Shown in pieces: positions 8,985 to 19,532 of a DNA stretch of 64,000 bases. The DNA is from Adenophora triphylla var. japonica (Eukaryota; Streptophyta; Magnoliopsida; Asterales; Campanulaceae): positions 496,001-560,000 of the forward strand of contig JAFEMH010000530.1 of NCBI GenBank assembly GCA_022495995.1, given 5' to 3'. Each line of letters begins with the position of its first letter. Positions within the stretch are counted from its first letter, which is position 1. The notes beneath the pieces were generated by a model, which did no database searches, was not told the DNA's origin, and saw nothing but the letters and a program-made list of their open reading frames with translations. The position numbers were made by a program, and so were the translations under genes.

Positions 8985-10935
8985 ATGGCTCAAGAAAGAA
9001 AAAAAATCCAATTTTGGGGAGTTATTTGTTCGGGAAAGATTATCCCCGCGACGACCTCACTTTCGATAGGGACGTGCACATTTCTACCACCGTTCATGAA
9101 GGTTTGGTAAGAGCTTCTCTCTCAATTCTTGTTTCTTTTATTGCATTGCATTCGAATCCATGCTTTTTGAATCCCAATTTCATCAATGACAGTTTTTGTC
9201 TAGAACTTAGTTCTACCTTGCATGCTTTGATTTTTGTTGAATTTGTTGAATGTTTGGCATTGCATTGTGTGCGCATGAGTCCCCTACATATCATGGATTG
9301 TAGGAGGGGTTGATTCGGGTAGTCAAATGCATCTTGGGGCATGCTTTTCTTGTGCGCACTCCAAGTGTTCGATGAAATGCCTCAATGAGAAATTTCTTCT
9401 ATTTCTTTGAATTTTTGCCATGGGATGTTGTCTAACATTGCTCTTTTGCTTTTCCTCTGTTTTGCAGTCGTACAGGCCGACGAAAAACTGTCGTGGGAGT
9501 CCAAAATTGGCCCGAGCTTTGTGGGACAAGATCAAGGGCCTCAATGGGGTTCGAGCTAGGATGGCTCAAACGGGGCTTTTGACCTTCGTTGATAACCTCC
9601 AAGGGATAAGACGTACTCCCCAAGTTCTTCAGGTAATCTGGGAGAGGTGGTGGGATACTAATCACACCGTGCATCTGCGCTTTGGGGAAGCCACTATGAC
9701 TCCGACGGATTTTCTTGCTATTACGGGGATTGAGTTCATCGGCGATCCCCTCCCGAAGACTGCGGGTTACAAGCCTGTGAGTCCGGCTGTATGGAGGCAG
9801 CTGATTGGTTTTGCCCCTAACAAGGTTAAGAGGTTTGCTGCTGAGTTGTCACCTCTCCGGGGTCAACTTGAGGCTTATGCTCTTAAGCCGAATGCGGATA
9901 CTGATCGGTTGGTGCGGGGTGCCCTCTGGTACATTCTGTCGGAGAGCATTTTTGCGAACCATTCTTCTACGGTCCGTCTCTCTCTCTTAGGTTTGTTGGT
10001 TGATTTGGATGATGTGAGGACTTATGATTGGGGCTCAGCGGGGCTGGCTTTCTGTTATCACGCCATGGATGAGGCATGTAGGCACACCAAGGATACTCTG
10101 TCAGGGTATTCTTATGCTTGGGAGGTATGCTCTTGATTCTGTTTGTCCTTTATCTTTACTCTTTGTATGTATTTCGTACTGAATCTGTTCTGTTTTCTGG
10201 TGCAGATATGGGGCTATGTTGTCTTCGGGTTGTACAAGTTTGAGCTTGATATAGCCGGACCCCTTTGTTCCCGGATATCAAGAGGTGGAGCCACCCCAAT
10301 CGGAGTGTTGATGAGGAGGAGGATCAGGAGTAGACCCTGACTGTTGCAGAGGCGCGGGCCATATTGGACGCCTTTGAGTATGAGCGGCTAGGCCTTTATC
10401 CATGGACCTTGGTGGAACGGGAGGTTCACCGTGCTTGGGATGCCACTGCGATGCAGAGGATGTTAGTATCTCTGGAGGGGGATACCATGTATCTGGCGAG
10501 CGAGTCTTCCCTCAGCATGGCAAAGGTTCACTGCCATATAGGGTGCCAGCGGATCCGCCGAGGGCGATGTACCCTACCCACTTTATTCTAGATGATGATT
10601 ATGCCGATCTTGTGAAGGGTTGTTCGGCGATGGATCGTCTTGTCCGAGGAGCTTCCTATGCGGAGTTCTTGCCTCGACTGATGGGTCCTCTTCCAGTGGG
10701 TGCTAGGCGATCGCTTGCTCGTGGTTCCACCTATGCCTCCGCCTCAGGTTCATCAGCCCCTAGTACTTCTTCCCAGTATGTCGGTCCTCTGCCCTTCGCG
10801 CCAGATTATGGTCCTTTGAGCTACGCATATATGATGGGGAGTATGCGGATGATGGGCCACATCCCGATCCCAGATCATATTCCCGAGGGTTACTGCGGTA
10901 TGCGAGGGGGATTGTTGTTCCTTGGGGGTGCTTGA
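8985..10935 (+). pseudogene. Plant mobile domain (PMD) gene carried antisense in T2
   Basis: The gene model is ATG at 8985 (basic start MAQERKK), then an intron at 9107-9467 (GTAAGA...TTTTGCAG), phase 0. Exon 2 is 9468-10124 and an 81-bp intron follows at 10125-10205 (GTATGC...GGTGCAG). Exon 3 starts ATATGGGGCTATG. Exon 2 carries PMD landmarks: IWERWWDTNHTVHLRFGE, PTDFLAITGIEFIG, and SLLGLLVDLDDVRTYDWGSA with YAWE before the second intron, then WGYVVFGLYKFE. Small shifts occur in an A-run near 8995, near 10290 (stop at 10338) and near 10490. The last part is rich in G, M, S and P, with no known domain. PMD proteins of the MAIN/MAIL type are nuclear and linked to silencing; the function of TE-borne copies is not settled. 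The 3' end runs into gag of T3. Confidence 0.8.
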
Positions 10936-12441
10936 TCACGGTTTACTTGAGCTCCGTTCTGGATGTAGTGGACCGCTCCGACTGCTTCTTTTCCTTTGTT
11001 CGGGACAGGTGCTGGATTTGATAGGTTTGTCCGATAGCGGTAAGACAAAGCAAGGGTCGCTGTTGTCTTCTGAAGGCTCAGGGTCTTTTCGAACTTGGTT
11101 CCGGTGTTGACCATGGCACAGAGATCTGGATAGAAGTGATGGCTGATCAAGGTCCTCAGAGATGGTTTGAGGCAGGAATGGAAGATGTCCATTTGCTCTT
11201 CTTTGGAAAGCGGATCCATTATCTCGCTTAGTTTCTAGTTCCATCTTTTGTAGAACTCGCCTACTGGTTCATCATCCTTTTGTTCGGTGGCTTGCAGATC
11301 ATGGCAGTTTGTTTCCCATTCAAGGTTGGCGCGGTACTTCTCCAGGAATATTTCGCTGATTTGATCCCAGGTGGAGCGGTTTTCTGCCTTTACGTTGAGG
11401 AACCACCTTAATGCCGTGGATTTGAGGGAATGCTGGAAGTGATCCGCCATTTGTTGAGGGGTTGCCCCTTTGGCTCTCATACCCAAGACATAGGTGTCGA
11501 TGTGTGTTTTTGGGCATTCTGCACCATCGAACTTTTCCATTTTCGACATCCTGAATTTCGGAGGAAGTGGGACCACCTTGTTTGGATTAGTGGGCATGAG
11601 GGAGTCCTTCCGAGAGCTGGCTAGTTTGCCTTGCATGTCCTTCATCTGTTCGATCAACCAAGCCATGTGGGGATCAGTAGGTTGAGGCGGGTTGCTATTT
11701 TCGGGGATGGACACCGAAGATAGAGGCGGATTGGCTGATGGGATCGCCATTCGGGAGTCTGGGGAGGTAGTTGGTGTATACTATCCCATACCCTGGGTTG
11801 TTGAAATTGAGGGCGTGATTACCCGGGCCGCTAAGGGTTGTGTTTGGGAATTGAGGAAATGTTTCATTAGCCCCGAGTGGCAGACCAGCGGGTGGTAGGT
11901 TTGAGATGTCGGGATATCCGCTTGGGATGCCTGTTCCAGGTAAACATTGGGATTTTAGGTTATGGTTGCGAGGCTCATATAGAGGCAGAGGATTGAATCC
12001 TGGGGGATACCGATATGCATTGGGATCTGGCGGAGCATGCACGTACGTGTGTTGTTGATACTGAGCTTGGGGCACAGGGCTGGGAAATTGACTGTGCTAA
12101 GGTGGGCATATCGGAGCTGCTTGACTGATGCCTGAGTGGAGCTTTGAGTGAGAGCTGCTTTGCGTTGCTGGGATCTCGTAGCTTGGCGGAGGTGGGACCT
12201 GCTGATAGCTTTGAGGACCCGGGGGAGCAGGTATTTCTTCGTCTTCAATGAGAATGAAGGTCCCATCTGTTTGGGGAACAACAACGGCTCCGCGATGGCG
12301 AATGGTGTCTGCGATCCAGGATTGCTGCTCTTCCTGGCGCTTCTTGAGAGTCTCGAAGGTTTGTAGTACCTCCTCCATTGTCTGCAAGTTTCTCAGTGGT
12401 GGGGTTCCGTTTCCCTCACTGTTATCTGTTGATCCCGCCAT
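10920..12441 (-). pseudogene. T3 gag
   Basis: The start ATG at 12441 opens with MAGSTDNSEGNGTPPLRNLQ. The N-terminal part has the GTFILIEDEEIP and PPPPSYEIP segments shared with the gags of B, A, E and T4. A proline-rich spacer follows, then MAWLIEQMKDMQGKL, PPKFRMSKMEKFDG and PKTHIDTYVLGMRAKG, the capsid-like core ALRWFLNVKAENRSTWDQI and FLEKYRANLEWETN, and EEQMDIFHSCLKPSLR. It is split by shifts near 12090, 11720 and 11230. It stops at a YIQNG segment before the CHHC knuckle that B retains. Gag would form the cytoplasmic particle. Confidence 0.88.
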
Positions 12442-13696
12442 GGGGGAGTAGCGGACTGTTCGAACCGCTGAACTGGATGGGCTGCCGGACCTTGTAACTT
12501 CGATACTGAAAAGGCGGCTCCCGGGTACTCTCAACCACTCTCGGTTCGCTGGAGGGGGTGACGGGTAAGGTTTAGATATGGGAAGACCTTTGTGGATGAA
12601 GGGAGAAAGCTCATGTGATATGCAGTTTCCGCTTTTCTTTATTTTTGATTTTTTTTTTAATTTACTTAAAATAGTGTTTTCTCAGAATCCTAGGTAGGTT
12701 GAAAAAGATTGCTTTTCTTTTTCGCAACTATGCTAGATCCTGGGTCAGTGGAGACCATCTGTGCGGCTATAAGCCCCTCGTTTTGCACCTGTATTTCGAC
12801 ATCTCGGGGTGGAAAGCCCCGGGCGAGGGTCCTATAGGGCAAGAGGTTTCCACCGGCCTAAAAGAAAAATTGAACCTAAGGACCGAGCCTGTCATCTTCG
12901 TTTTAATGCATTAGCCATGTGAATAGTGAGCCGAGCCGGCACCTGAGTCAAGATCTGGTCGAGAGTTCGGCATGACCTCTCTTTACCTTGCTTGCGCAAG
13001 GGATCTGTGATGTTAGGTGTTGGCTGGGTCATATTGTCATGGCTGACGTATTAAAGGCTTGATGACATGGTGTCATGTGGGCATGGATGTATATCCGGGA
13101 CGGAACATCGTCTGGGTGTAGCTTCGAAAATCAAGATCAGGTCAAGATTTTAGCATGACCTTTCATCGCTTTGCTTGCGCAAGGGATCTTGAGTTTCGAG
13201 CTTCGACTCAGAAAATGGCCGGCATGGGATATGTATCCAGGCTGTATGACACGGACTGGGTAAAAACCAACCGAGTCTGGATAGAGTGTGACGCAAGCGT
13301 GCAGGGTTGACACTTGCTAGGATGGGATGTTTGGAATGATCCCGTACGCATCCAAGAGGCCTAGGAAGACCAAACGGACTGCAACTGAGACCACCCGGGT
13401 TGAGGGTTGTAGTGTGCAGTGTATCCGAGGCAGCAAGTGCATGTAGCGTGCGGTGTACCGAGGCAACAGTGCGAGTAGTGTGCGGTCGCTAAAATTTTTT
13501 TTTCTGAGTAAAACAGAAGTTTTTGAAGAATTTTAAATGTATGTACACAGATGTATATTGATGCATTTTTTTGTATTTTTATTTTTTTGTAAAATAAAAA
13601 GTAAATCACATGCACACATACAACAGTTAAAGAAAGGGGTAAAATGAAATTACCCAATAGAGTCGCCAACTTAAATTACCCAATAGAGTCGCCAAC
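12442..13696 (-). other. T3 leader with structured RNA blocks
   Basis: This is non-coding sequence between the primer site and gag. It contains the conserved leader domain at 12748-12853, with outer stem GTGGA/TCCAC and inner CCTCG/CGAGG in the minus-strand RNA. Two hairpins have a GCAA loop: 12986-13001 (CCTTGC-GCAA-GCAAGG) and about 13171-13184. A duplicated TTGCTGCCTCGG-type unit lies near 13410-13480 and is also duplicated in the E leader (52575-52645). No gene is visible. Confidence 0.75.
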
Positions 13697-13697
13697 T
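13647..13697 (-). other. Duplicated primer-binding site of T3
   Basis: The minus strand directly after the LTR reads TGGCGACTCTATTGGGTAAT, and the same unit recurs 26 bp further (copies at 13647-13671 and 13673-13697). A, B and E have TGGCGACTCCGCTGGGG at this place, which I believe is complementary to the 3' end of a plant tRNA-Arg. T3 shares the first nine bases and then diverges. Confidence 0.7.
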
Positions 13698-14965
13698 GAA
13701 ATTACCCAGATCCGGCTCGCGCGCGGGCCCCGGCATCTCGCATTTGCCGTATTCGTTGTTTGAGGAGGTGTCTCGCTGTGTTTTTGCTTGTAGAGTCGCC
13801 ATGCCGTTTTGATTTAGCCCAAAACATTGAGAAAAGACATCAGTTTAAAAAAACTGTTGTTGTGTGATGAGATTTTTGAGTTCGGAGGTCAGGTTACTCC
13901 TCGGAAAGAGAATATTAGAATATTAGAGCTCACCCGAGTCGTCTCGTAAAAACGAGTCTTTCGGTACCCCTTCTTTCTTTAAATGTTCTGTGTGTGTGTG
14001 TGTATGTGCTTTTAAAAATGCATGCTGTATCAGATGTCTACATTGTACACTACGTATTGAAATAGTGCAGGAAGGAAGCCTTACCAATGTTGGTTCGTGT
14101 CTGTCTTCCGCTGGGGAATAGTGTTTGAGGATGGAATAGTGTTCCGGGATAGATCGGGGTTGCTTCGGGATGTGTCGATTGTCTGCGGACAGAGCTTCGG
14201 CGTGCCTCGAGATTGTCAGGTGTGCACTCAGGTAGAGTTTTGGCGTGCGTTGGGATCGCGGGGATCGTTCGCTGGATTCGGGCAGAGGTTCGTCGTGCGT
14301 TGGGATCGTCGGTTGCGCTCGGGCAGAGTTTCGGTGTGCGTCGGGATCGTCGGTTGAGCTCGAAAAGGGCCAGGACGCCTCGGGATGGACCTGGCAAGGC
14401 TTCGGAGTACCACGAGGGGCCTCAGAATACCTCAAGAGTGCCTCGAGGCAGCGTGGGAGCGTCTCGGGAGCGCTCGGCTGAGCTTTGGAGTATCACGAGG
14501 GGCCTCGGAATGCTTCGGAAGGAACCTAAAGGGACCGGGATTGCCCCGAAGGGTCTTAGAGGGGTGCCTGAAGGCTGGGGTGAGAGAGGATAAGAGGATT
14601 GTGTGTGAAAAATGAGAGGGGGATCCCTCTATTTATAGTGTAGGAAAATTTGCAAAGAGGTCTACACGAACCTCCCATGAAAACTAATTTTTTGGTTTTC
14701 CCAGATTTGAGGGAATATTGTGGACTTTAAGAGAATTTCGTAATAATTATGTCTGGGAGCAAATAGGTCCGCATGGACGTTCTGTGCTTTTCCAAATTTT
14801 CCGAAATTCCCAAAAATTCCTTTTGAGCTTTTTTATCCCAGAAAGGCCCCCCTTAGTTTGGTTGGTGGTTTTTTGAGGGCTACGGGTGTTCGAGACTACG
14901 TTCGTGTGAGTCTGCGGTGTTTCCCGTGTGTTCAGAAGAGAGTGATCCAGATTGGGGTACTTACA
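13697..14965 (-). repeat. T3 5' LTR
   Basis: On the minus strand it starts TGTAAGTACCCCAATC at 14965 and ends GGGTAATTTCA at 13697, directly followed by the primer site; E's LTR ends with the same GGGTAATTTCA. The TATA box is at 14630-14637 (tataaata on the minus strand). The transcribed part holds three ~41-bp GC-rich repeats (about 14230-14362, core GTGCGTTGGGATCG) that create long spurious open frames on both strands. A (TG)n run lies at 13990-14004. The 3' LTR is not in the window. Confidence 0.85.
14656..14778 (-). promoter_or_regulatory. T3 LTR palindromes upstream of TATA
   Basis: GTCCGCATGGAC (14767-14778) has perfect GTCC/GGAC arms around GCAT. GAGGTCTACACGAACCTC (14656-14673) has GAGGT/ACCTC arms and lies about 18 bp upstream of the TATA box at 14630-14637. 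Both fit a decayed GGTCCG-CA-CGGACC type site in which CpG has become TpG or CpA. The reading as the T3 version of the family palindrome is inference. Confidence 0.45.
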
Positions 14966-15980
14966 AGTGTTTGGTAGTGTCCAAAGGGATGTTGGGGTCC
15001 CTGGGTTGATAATTGTCCAAAGGCCGAATCAAACCCTCTTTGACCAATCCTCTAAAATCTTCACTCAGGGATATTCTGAAGTTACTGAACTTTATATTTT
15101 AAGGTTTGGGCATCTCGAATTTCCTTGGCATGAAAGGAGTGGCATTGTTGCAATTCTGACAAGTAAATTTAACAACTTCTTTGCCCTTGGGCTGGGCAGG
15201 AGCAGGATTAGAAGTAGTGGCTCGGTACCGGAAAGTAGGGGGTAGCGGCTTGTTGCTGATTGTAAGCCTTCTCAAATTTAGCCCCAGAGCTGACCATGGC
15301 ACACAGATCTGGATAGGGGAAATTGCTGAGGGATGCTCTTAAGTGAGGCTTCAAACATGACTGAAAGATGTCCAATTGTTCTTCATCAGAAGGAGGAATG
15401 ACCATTTCACTCAGCTTAAGGTTCTAACGTTTGTAGAAATCACCAATGTTCTCGTCAGGGCGTTGCATAGTTGTTTGCAAGTCTACCCGATTCGTCTCCC
15501 ATTCCAGGTTGGCTTTGTATTTTTCGGTGAAGGCGTTGGTGATCTGTTCCCAAGTGGCCCTGGACTCGGGTTTCAACTGGAAGAACCACTTTAACGCCCC
15601 CAATTTTAAGGAGAGGCTGAAGTAATCAGCCAACTGCTGGTTCATGCACCCGTTGGCTTTCATGGCTAGAGTGTATGTGTCAATGTGGGTCTTGGGACAG
15701 GTAGTTCCACCAAACAGTTCCAAGATAGACATTAAAACTTGTGGGGAAGAGGCACAATAGAATCAGGATCTGTGGGCCGGAGGGCAGCCTTCTTTCCTGT
15801 CAGTTCGGCGATCTGCGCTTTCATTTCCTTATGCTGTTCCATGAACCAAGCCAGATGAGGGTCCAGTGGTGGAGCTGGAGCGTTCAAACCAGTGACCAAG
15901 CTGGTGAGAGGAGTTACCATTGGCGGCACATTGGTGGAAGGTATGGCCGGACCTGGGACATAGGTGAAAACTTGCCATTG
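14966..15980 (-). pseudogene. T4 gag, C-terminal half (split by element B)
   Basis: Minus strand from 15980: VFTYVPGPAIP, DPHLAWFMEQHKEMK, PTDPDSIVPLPHKF, then TTCPKTHIDTYTLAMKANG, the capsid core ALKWFFQLKPESRATWEQI and FTEKYKANLEWETN, DEEQLDIFQSCLKPHLR and SGAKFEKAYN, and near 14990 the LVKEGLIRPLDNYQPRDP segment. Frames change near 15732, 15420 and 15210. It continues into the N-terminal half at 48073-49059 once B is taken out. It ends where the T3 LTR begins. Confidence 0.9.
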
Positions 15981-17624
15981 TGTAAGTACCCAAATCTGGC
16001 TCATGCCTTCCGGTTAAGTTTTCCGGCAATTCCCCGGACTTTCCAAAAGTTCCGGAGCGATTCGGGAACTGTTCCGAACTTTCCGAGGGGTGAAGGAATT
16101 ACTTGGAATTAAAAAACCACGTTTTCCTTTAATATAAAACCCTTCTAGAAAGGCCACTTTGCATGATTCTAGATGTATGCTGAGTTATTGGGGATAAAGC
16201 CACATGGCTGCATTAGGCCAGAACACCAAGCCGCACGGCTTCATTAGCTATTTCCAGAGTGCCTATAAATAGAGGCCTCCTCTACCCATTTTTAAGACAG
16301 TTTTCAGCATTAAAACTCTACCAAAATATCACCACGAAAATACAGAGAGCTGAGAGTGCCAAAACCCACCTCCCTCCTCCTTAAAACCTCCAAAAGTTGG
16401 TCCCTTCCCTAGGCAAACTCCAAAGAGAAGAAGGTCACCACCATTGGTAACCTCTCATCCCCTTTATCTTGCATTATACTTGTATATATGTGATATATTT
16501 GCTCCTTGCTTTACATATTACTATATATTTATTTGGGACTTGGTATATTGTCATTAAAGGTCATATCTTTAAGCATGTAAATCATATCCCCCTCCTTTTG
16601 CATCCTTTGCATTAAAGTAGCATCTTTTGCTCATAAAAATGATATCTTTATGCATCCTTTGCTCATAAAAATGTTATCTTTGCATAAAAGTTGCATCCTT
16701 TGCACTTGAAACTTCATTTTTACACATAAAGATGCATCCTTTGCATTAAAGATCATTTCTTTAACATCAAATAGCATCCTTTGCACCTAAAACCTTTTTT
16801 CATATATAAAGGTGCATCCTTTGCATTAAAAATCATTTCTTTACATCAAAAAGCATCCTTTACAAACAAATAGCATCCTTTGCACTTAAAATGTCATCTT
16901 TTCATTAAAAAATGTCATTTTTATCCTAAACATGCATTCCCTAGTCCCCTTTGGTATTTGATGCATCCTTTGGAGCGGACCGGTGTAAAGATCCTATCTT
17001 TACATCGTTTCTTCCATTAAAGGTATCACAATCTCTTTAGAAAGGGATAGACCTTGAACCTTATATCTCCGATAATCACTTGAGACGAGCATAGTAGTCC
17101 CTATATGAGCTCAATCGTCTCAAGATGTAGGATTGATGGGCTAAGGTCACTCCTTTCTAAAGGACCTCACTCTTGGACCATAAAAGAGAGTCCTTCTCTC
17201 GATCACACATGACCCAAGGTCAAATAGTGATGATCACAAGTCCAAGATGAGGACGAGATCAAAGTCCCGAACACATAAAATCCAAGGAATCCCGAGCGAT
17301 AACCAACTAAATGGTTTATACGTCCGGAAGACAACTTGGAACATTCCCCCCCCCTCTTTTCAACACATGCACACAAGAAAGCACACAAGCAAGCATGAAA
17401 AATGGAATCAAGGGAGACTTGCTTCGGCAAGGCACCTTGGGTGAACGACAATCCGTTCTTCCCAAGGGGTAACTTAACCTCCGAACCCTAATTCCTTTTT
17501 TTCAAAGTTTTGAGGAAATCAAAATGGCGTGGCGACTCCGTTTTTCAAATTAAACCGGATGTTTTCAAACTCAAGTGAATCCAAATTAAAACACAAAAAA
17601 ATATATTTGGGCACCACATTCACA
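15981..17624 (+). repeat. Element B 5' LTR
   Basis: TG...CA bounded. It contains the TTCTAGAA pair near 16143 and 16167 (the second now TTCTAGAT), two palindromes (16199-16208 GCCACATGGC, 16228-16241 AAGCCGCACGGCTT), and the TATA box tataaata at 16264-16271. A region of degenerate GCATCCTTTGCA repeats follows at 16590-16970, then a TGGCGACTCCG stretch near the 3' end. The first palindrome differs from the 3' LTR copy by the two symmetrical C-to-T type changes expected from methylated CpG. Confidence 0.97.
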
Positions 17625-19442
17625 GTTTGGCGACTCCGCTGGGGAAAGAACCAAAGGAGAAAGCTTTTATTTTCAAAATAAAAAAAAAAAAAATGATACC
17701 CGGTATATAGGTGAAAACCACTAACCTTCCTGTATCGCTTCCTAACCCGGGGCTTGGGATAAACGGTGGTTTAACAATCCCACGTACCGGTATCCTTTGT
17801 TTCGAAAAAATAATAATAAAAAAGAAAGCTTTTTCCTTTGAGCGGGTTAGCCTCCTGTCACAGATTTCATTTGTCGTGCTTGATTTTTCTTTCTTTGCAT
17901 TGCATTGCATATTGTATCTTGGGAATCGTGCATACTCTGGAAACTGAACAGGAAGCCTTCTGGAGCTGAAAGGTGCCAAAAATGTTCGGGGAGCAACCTG
18001 AAACTGAAAAGGATTGGAACTTGGAAAATTGATCCATGCAGCCGTACGACTTAATCCGCTTCGGATTCCAGCCGGGCGGCCTCATTGGCAATTCCACCAG
18101 GACAAATTTGAGGTTAATCTGGCAGCTTAGGCAGCTTGGGGCTATTCAGTTCCAAAGCTGACCAGGCTCCAGAAAATTTACGTGCCTTAACTGTTGCATT
18201 TTTCCCCCCGTCCTGAAAAATCATTCCTTTTAAAACACATTTCTGAAAATCTCTGTTTTAACTCAAAAAGGAACATTTTTAGGAGACCGCACACTACGCG
18301 CACCTTATATATATCCTGTACACTTTGCACGCACGTCCCTTTAACCCGGGGTGGTTGTTCAGTTGCAGTCACGGACAGCCTTACGATGCTCCCGGGCGCG
18401 CACGGAATCACCCCAAACTCCCCATGGCAGCCAGTGTCGACCAATGCACAGTCCGTGTCACACGTTTCAAAAAACTGTGACTTTTGATTGGTTTTTGGTC
18501 TAGTCCGTGTCATATAGCCCAGTTGCATATCCCCGTAAAGGTCAAGCCTTAGTCCATAAAGGAAGTCAAGATCTTCCGCATAAGCGGAGCTCTGCCAAAA
18601 TTCCGACAAGGAAAAAATTGGTAGAATCTTGACTCCGGCATTGACTTTGACCTTGACCCGCACGGAATGCGTAAGAATCGAGACCGAGTCCATGCCAAAA
18701 ATCCAAAGATCTTTCGCGCAAGCGGAGCTCTGCCAAAATTCCGACAAGGAAAAATTGGCAAGATCTTGACCCGGCATTGACTTCGATTTTGACTCACTGC
18801 GTATGCAACGAAGTTCAATGTGACACTGTGTCATCCGACTTTTACCGCCCGACCCATGCCTATTATCTTCTCGGACATTACCGAAAAGTCAAAATGTCAT
18901 TCGCGCAAGCGAAACTCTGCCGAAATTACGTTAAGGCTGAAAGACAAGACTTTCCCGGCATTGCCTTGACTATAATCCGCATCGCTCGTGCATTAAAAGT
19001 TCCTATGACCCGCTAGACCCATTAGGAGCGTTCTTCTCTCTCGGTCGGTGGGATCCGCGTGCCCTATAGGACCCTCGCTCGGGGCTGTCCACCCTGGGAG
19101 GTCGAAATACAGGTGGAATACGAGGGGCTTATAGACGTAGTGACGGAGCCCACTGATCCAGGATCTAGAGTAGTTGCAAAAAAGAAGAGCAGAACCCCTT
19201 TTTCAACCAAATAGAAATTAATAAAAGACAACATTTTAGGTAAAAATTTGGAAGATTCTTAATTTGCATATTGCTTGAGCCTTGACCTAAACACCTACCC
19301 CGAGTCTAAACCTCTCCTATCCCTTTCCCCATGGCCCGAGAAAGAAGTGGGTGAGAATACCGGGTCGGCGGCTTGTTAGCGCGAGAATTCTCGGAACGGT
19401 TCGCCGAGAATCCTCGGTTTTGTCGATCCGAGAGAGTCGAGA
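17625..19442 (+). other. Element B primer site and structured leader
   Basis: The primer site TGGCGACTCCGCTGGGGA is at 17628-17645, three bases after the LTR. I believe it matches the 3' end of tRNA-Arg, the usual Ogre primer. A palindrome pair sits at 18041-18050 (GCCGTACGAC) and 18071-18080 (GCCGGGCGGC), centres 30 bp apart. Three GCGAAGC-type hairpins lie at 18575-18588, about 18714-18724 and 18900-18913, inside ~150-bp direct repeats (18565-18990). The conserved closed domain spans 19048-19153. Open frames here are not gene-like. Tat leaders are typically long. Confidence 0.85.
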
Positions 19443-19532
19443 ATGGCCGATTTGACGGAAAAAGCAGTGGTTTTGGGTAACCGGATGACTAGGGAAGAAG
19501 AGCTAGCCTTAGCCTTGGAAAACGATCGTAAG
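19443..19532 (+). pseudogene. Element B gag, first 30 codons (interrupted by element A)
   Basis: ATG at 19443 opens MADLTEKAVVLGNRMTREEE and runs open to 19532, where A is inserted; the reading continues at 34584 (VHEEQQALLIDALRRHG). The last five bases, GTAAG, are duplicated after A at 34579-34583. A's own gag opens with the similar MADLDE at 23713, which supports the start. Confidence 0.88.

Larger units (their letters stand above)
6865..10920 (-). mobile_element. T2: 3' part of a Tat-type element with antisense PMD gene
   Basis: Reading the minus strand, the order is antisense PMD gene (10920 to 8985), family palindromes, a 41-bp tandem array, a conserved pre-LTR block with a GGAGTCGAACTACG stretch and a GATACGTAGAAAGCC stretch, then the 3' LTR from 7832 to 6865. 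This is the order seen at the 3' ends of A and B. The 5' LTR, gag and pol are absent: at about 10920 the sequence passes into gag of T3. The T2 LTR does not resemble the T3 LTR, so I treat them as different elements joined by a deletion or by insertion plus loss. Confidence 0.7.
10920..14965 (-). mobile_element. T3: 5' part of a Tat-type element (LTR, leader, gag)
   Basis: The minus strand reads 5' LTR (14965 to 13697), primer site, a leader of about 1.25 kb, and gag from 12441 to about 10920, where homology to gag stops and PMD of T2 begins. Its LTR starts TGTAAGTACCCC like those of A, B, D and E. It begins flush against gag of T4 at 14966, so T3 probably inserted into T4; the partner duplication is not found because the 3' end of T3 is missing. 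Confidence 0.82.

Noticed and set aside
8985..10935. PMD gene as a host gene invaded by retrotransposons
   Set aside because: Three diverged PMD genes occupy the same antisense position in three elements, and in A both PMD and LTRs lie inside one target duplication.
13990..14004. (TG)n microsatellite as a feature of interest
   Set aside because: Ordinary short dinucleotide run within the T3 LTR.
14050..14615. Overlapping long open frames on both strands (86-170 codons)
   Set aside because: They come from GC-rich ~41-bp repeats in the T3 LTR, have no motif and run through the transcription start region.
6865..14965. T2 and T3 as one gag-plus-PMD element like A, with both LTRs present
   Set aside because: The order would fit, but the LTR at 6865-7832 and the LTR at 13697-14965 do not align (different starts after TGTA, different promoters, 968 versus 1269 bp), and flanks AGCGA and AGTGT are not a duplication.
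17620..19016. Several 70-215 codon frames in the B leader, with parallels in A
   Set aside because: Conservation follows RNA-like blocks and indels not in multiples of three; no frame is preserved between A, B and E.
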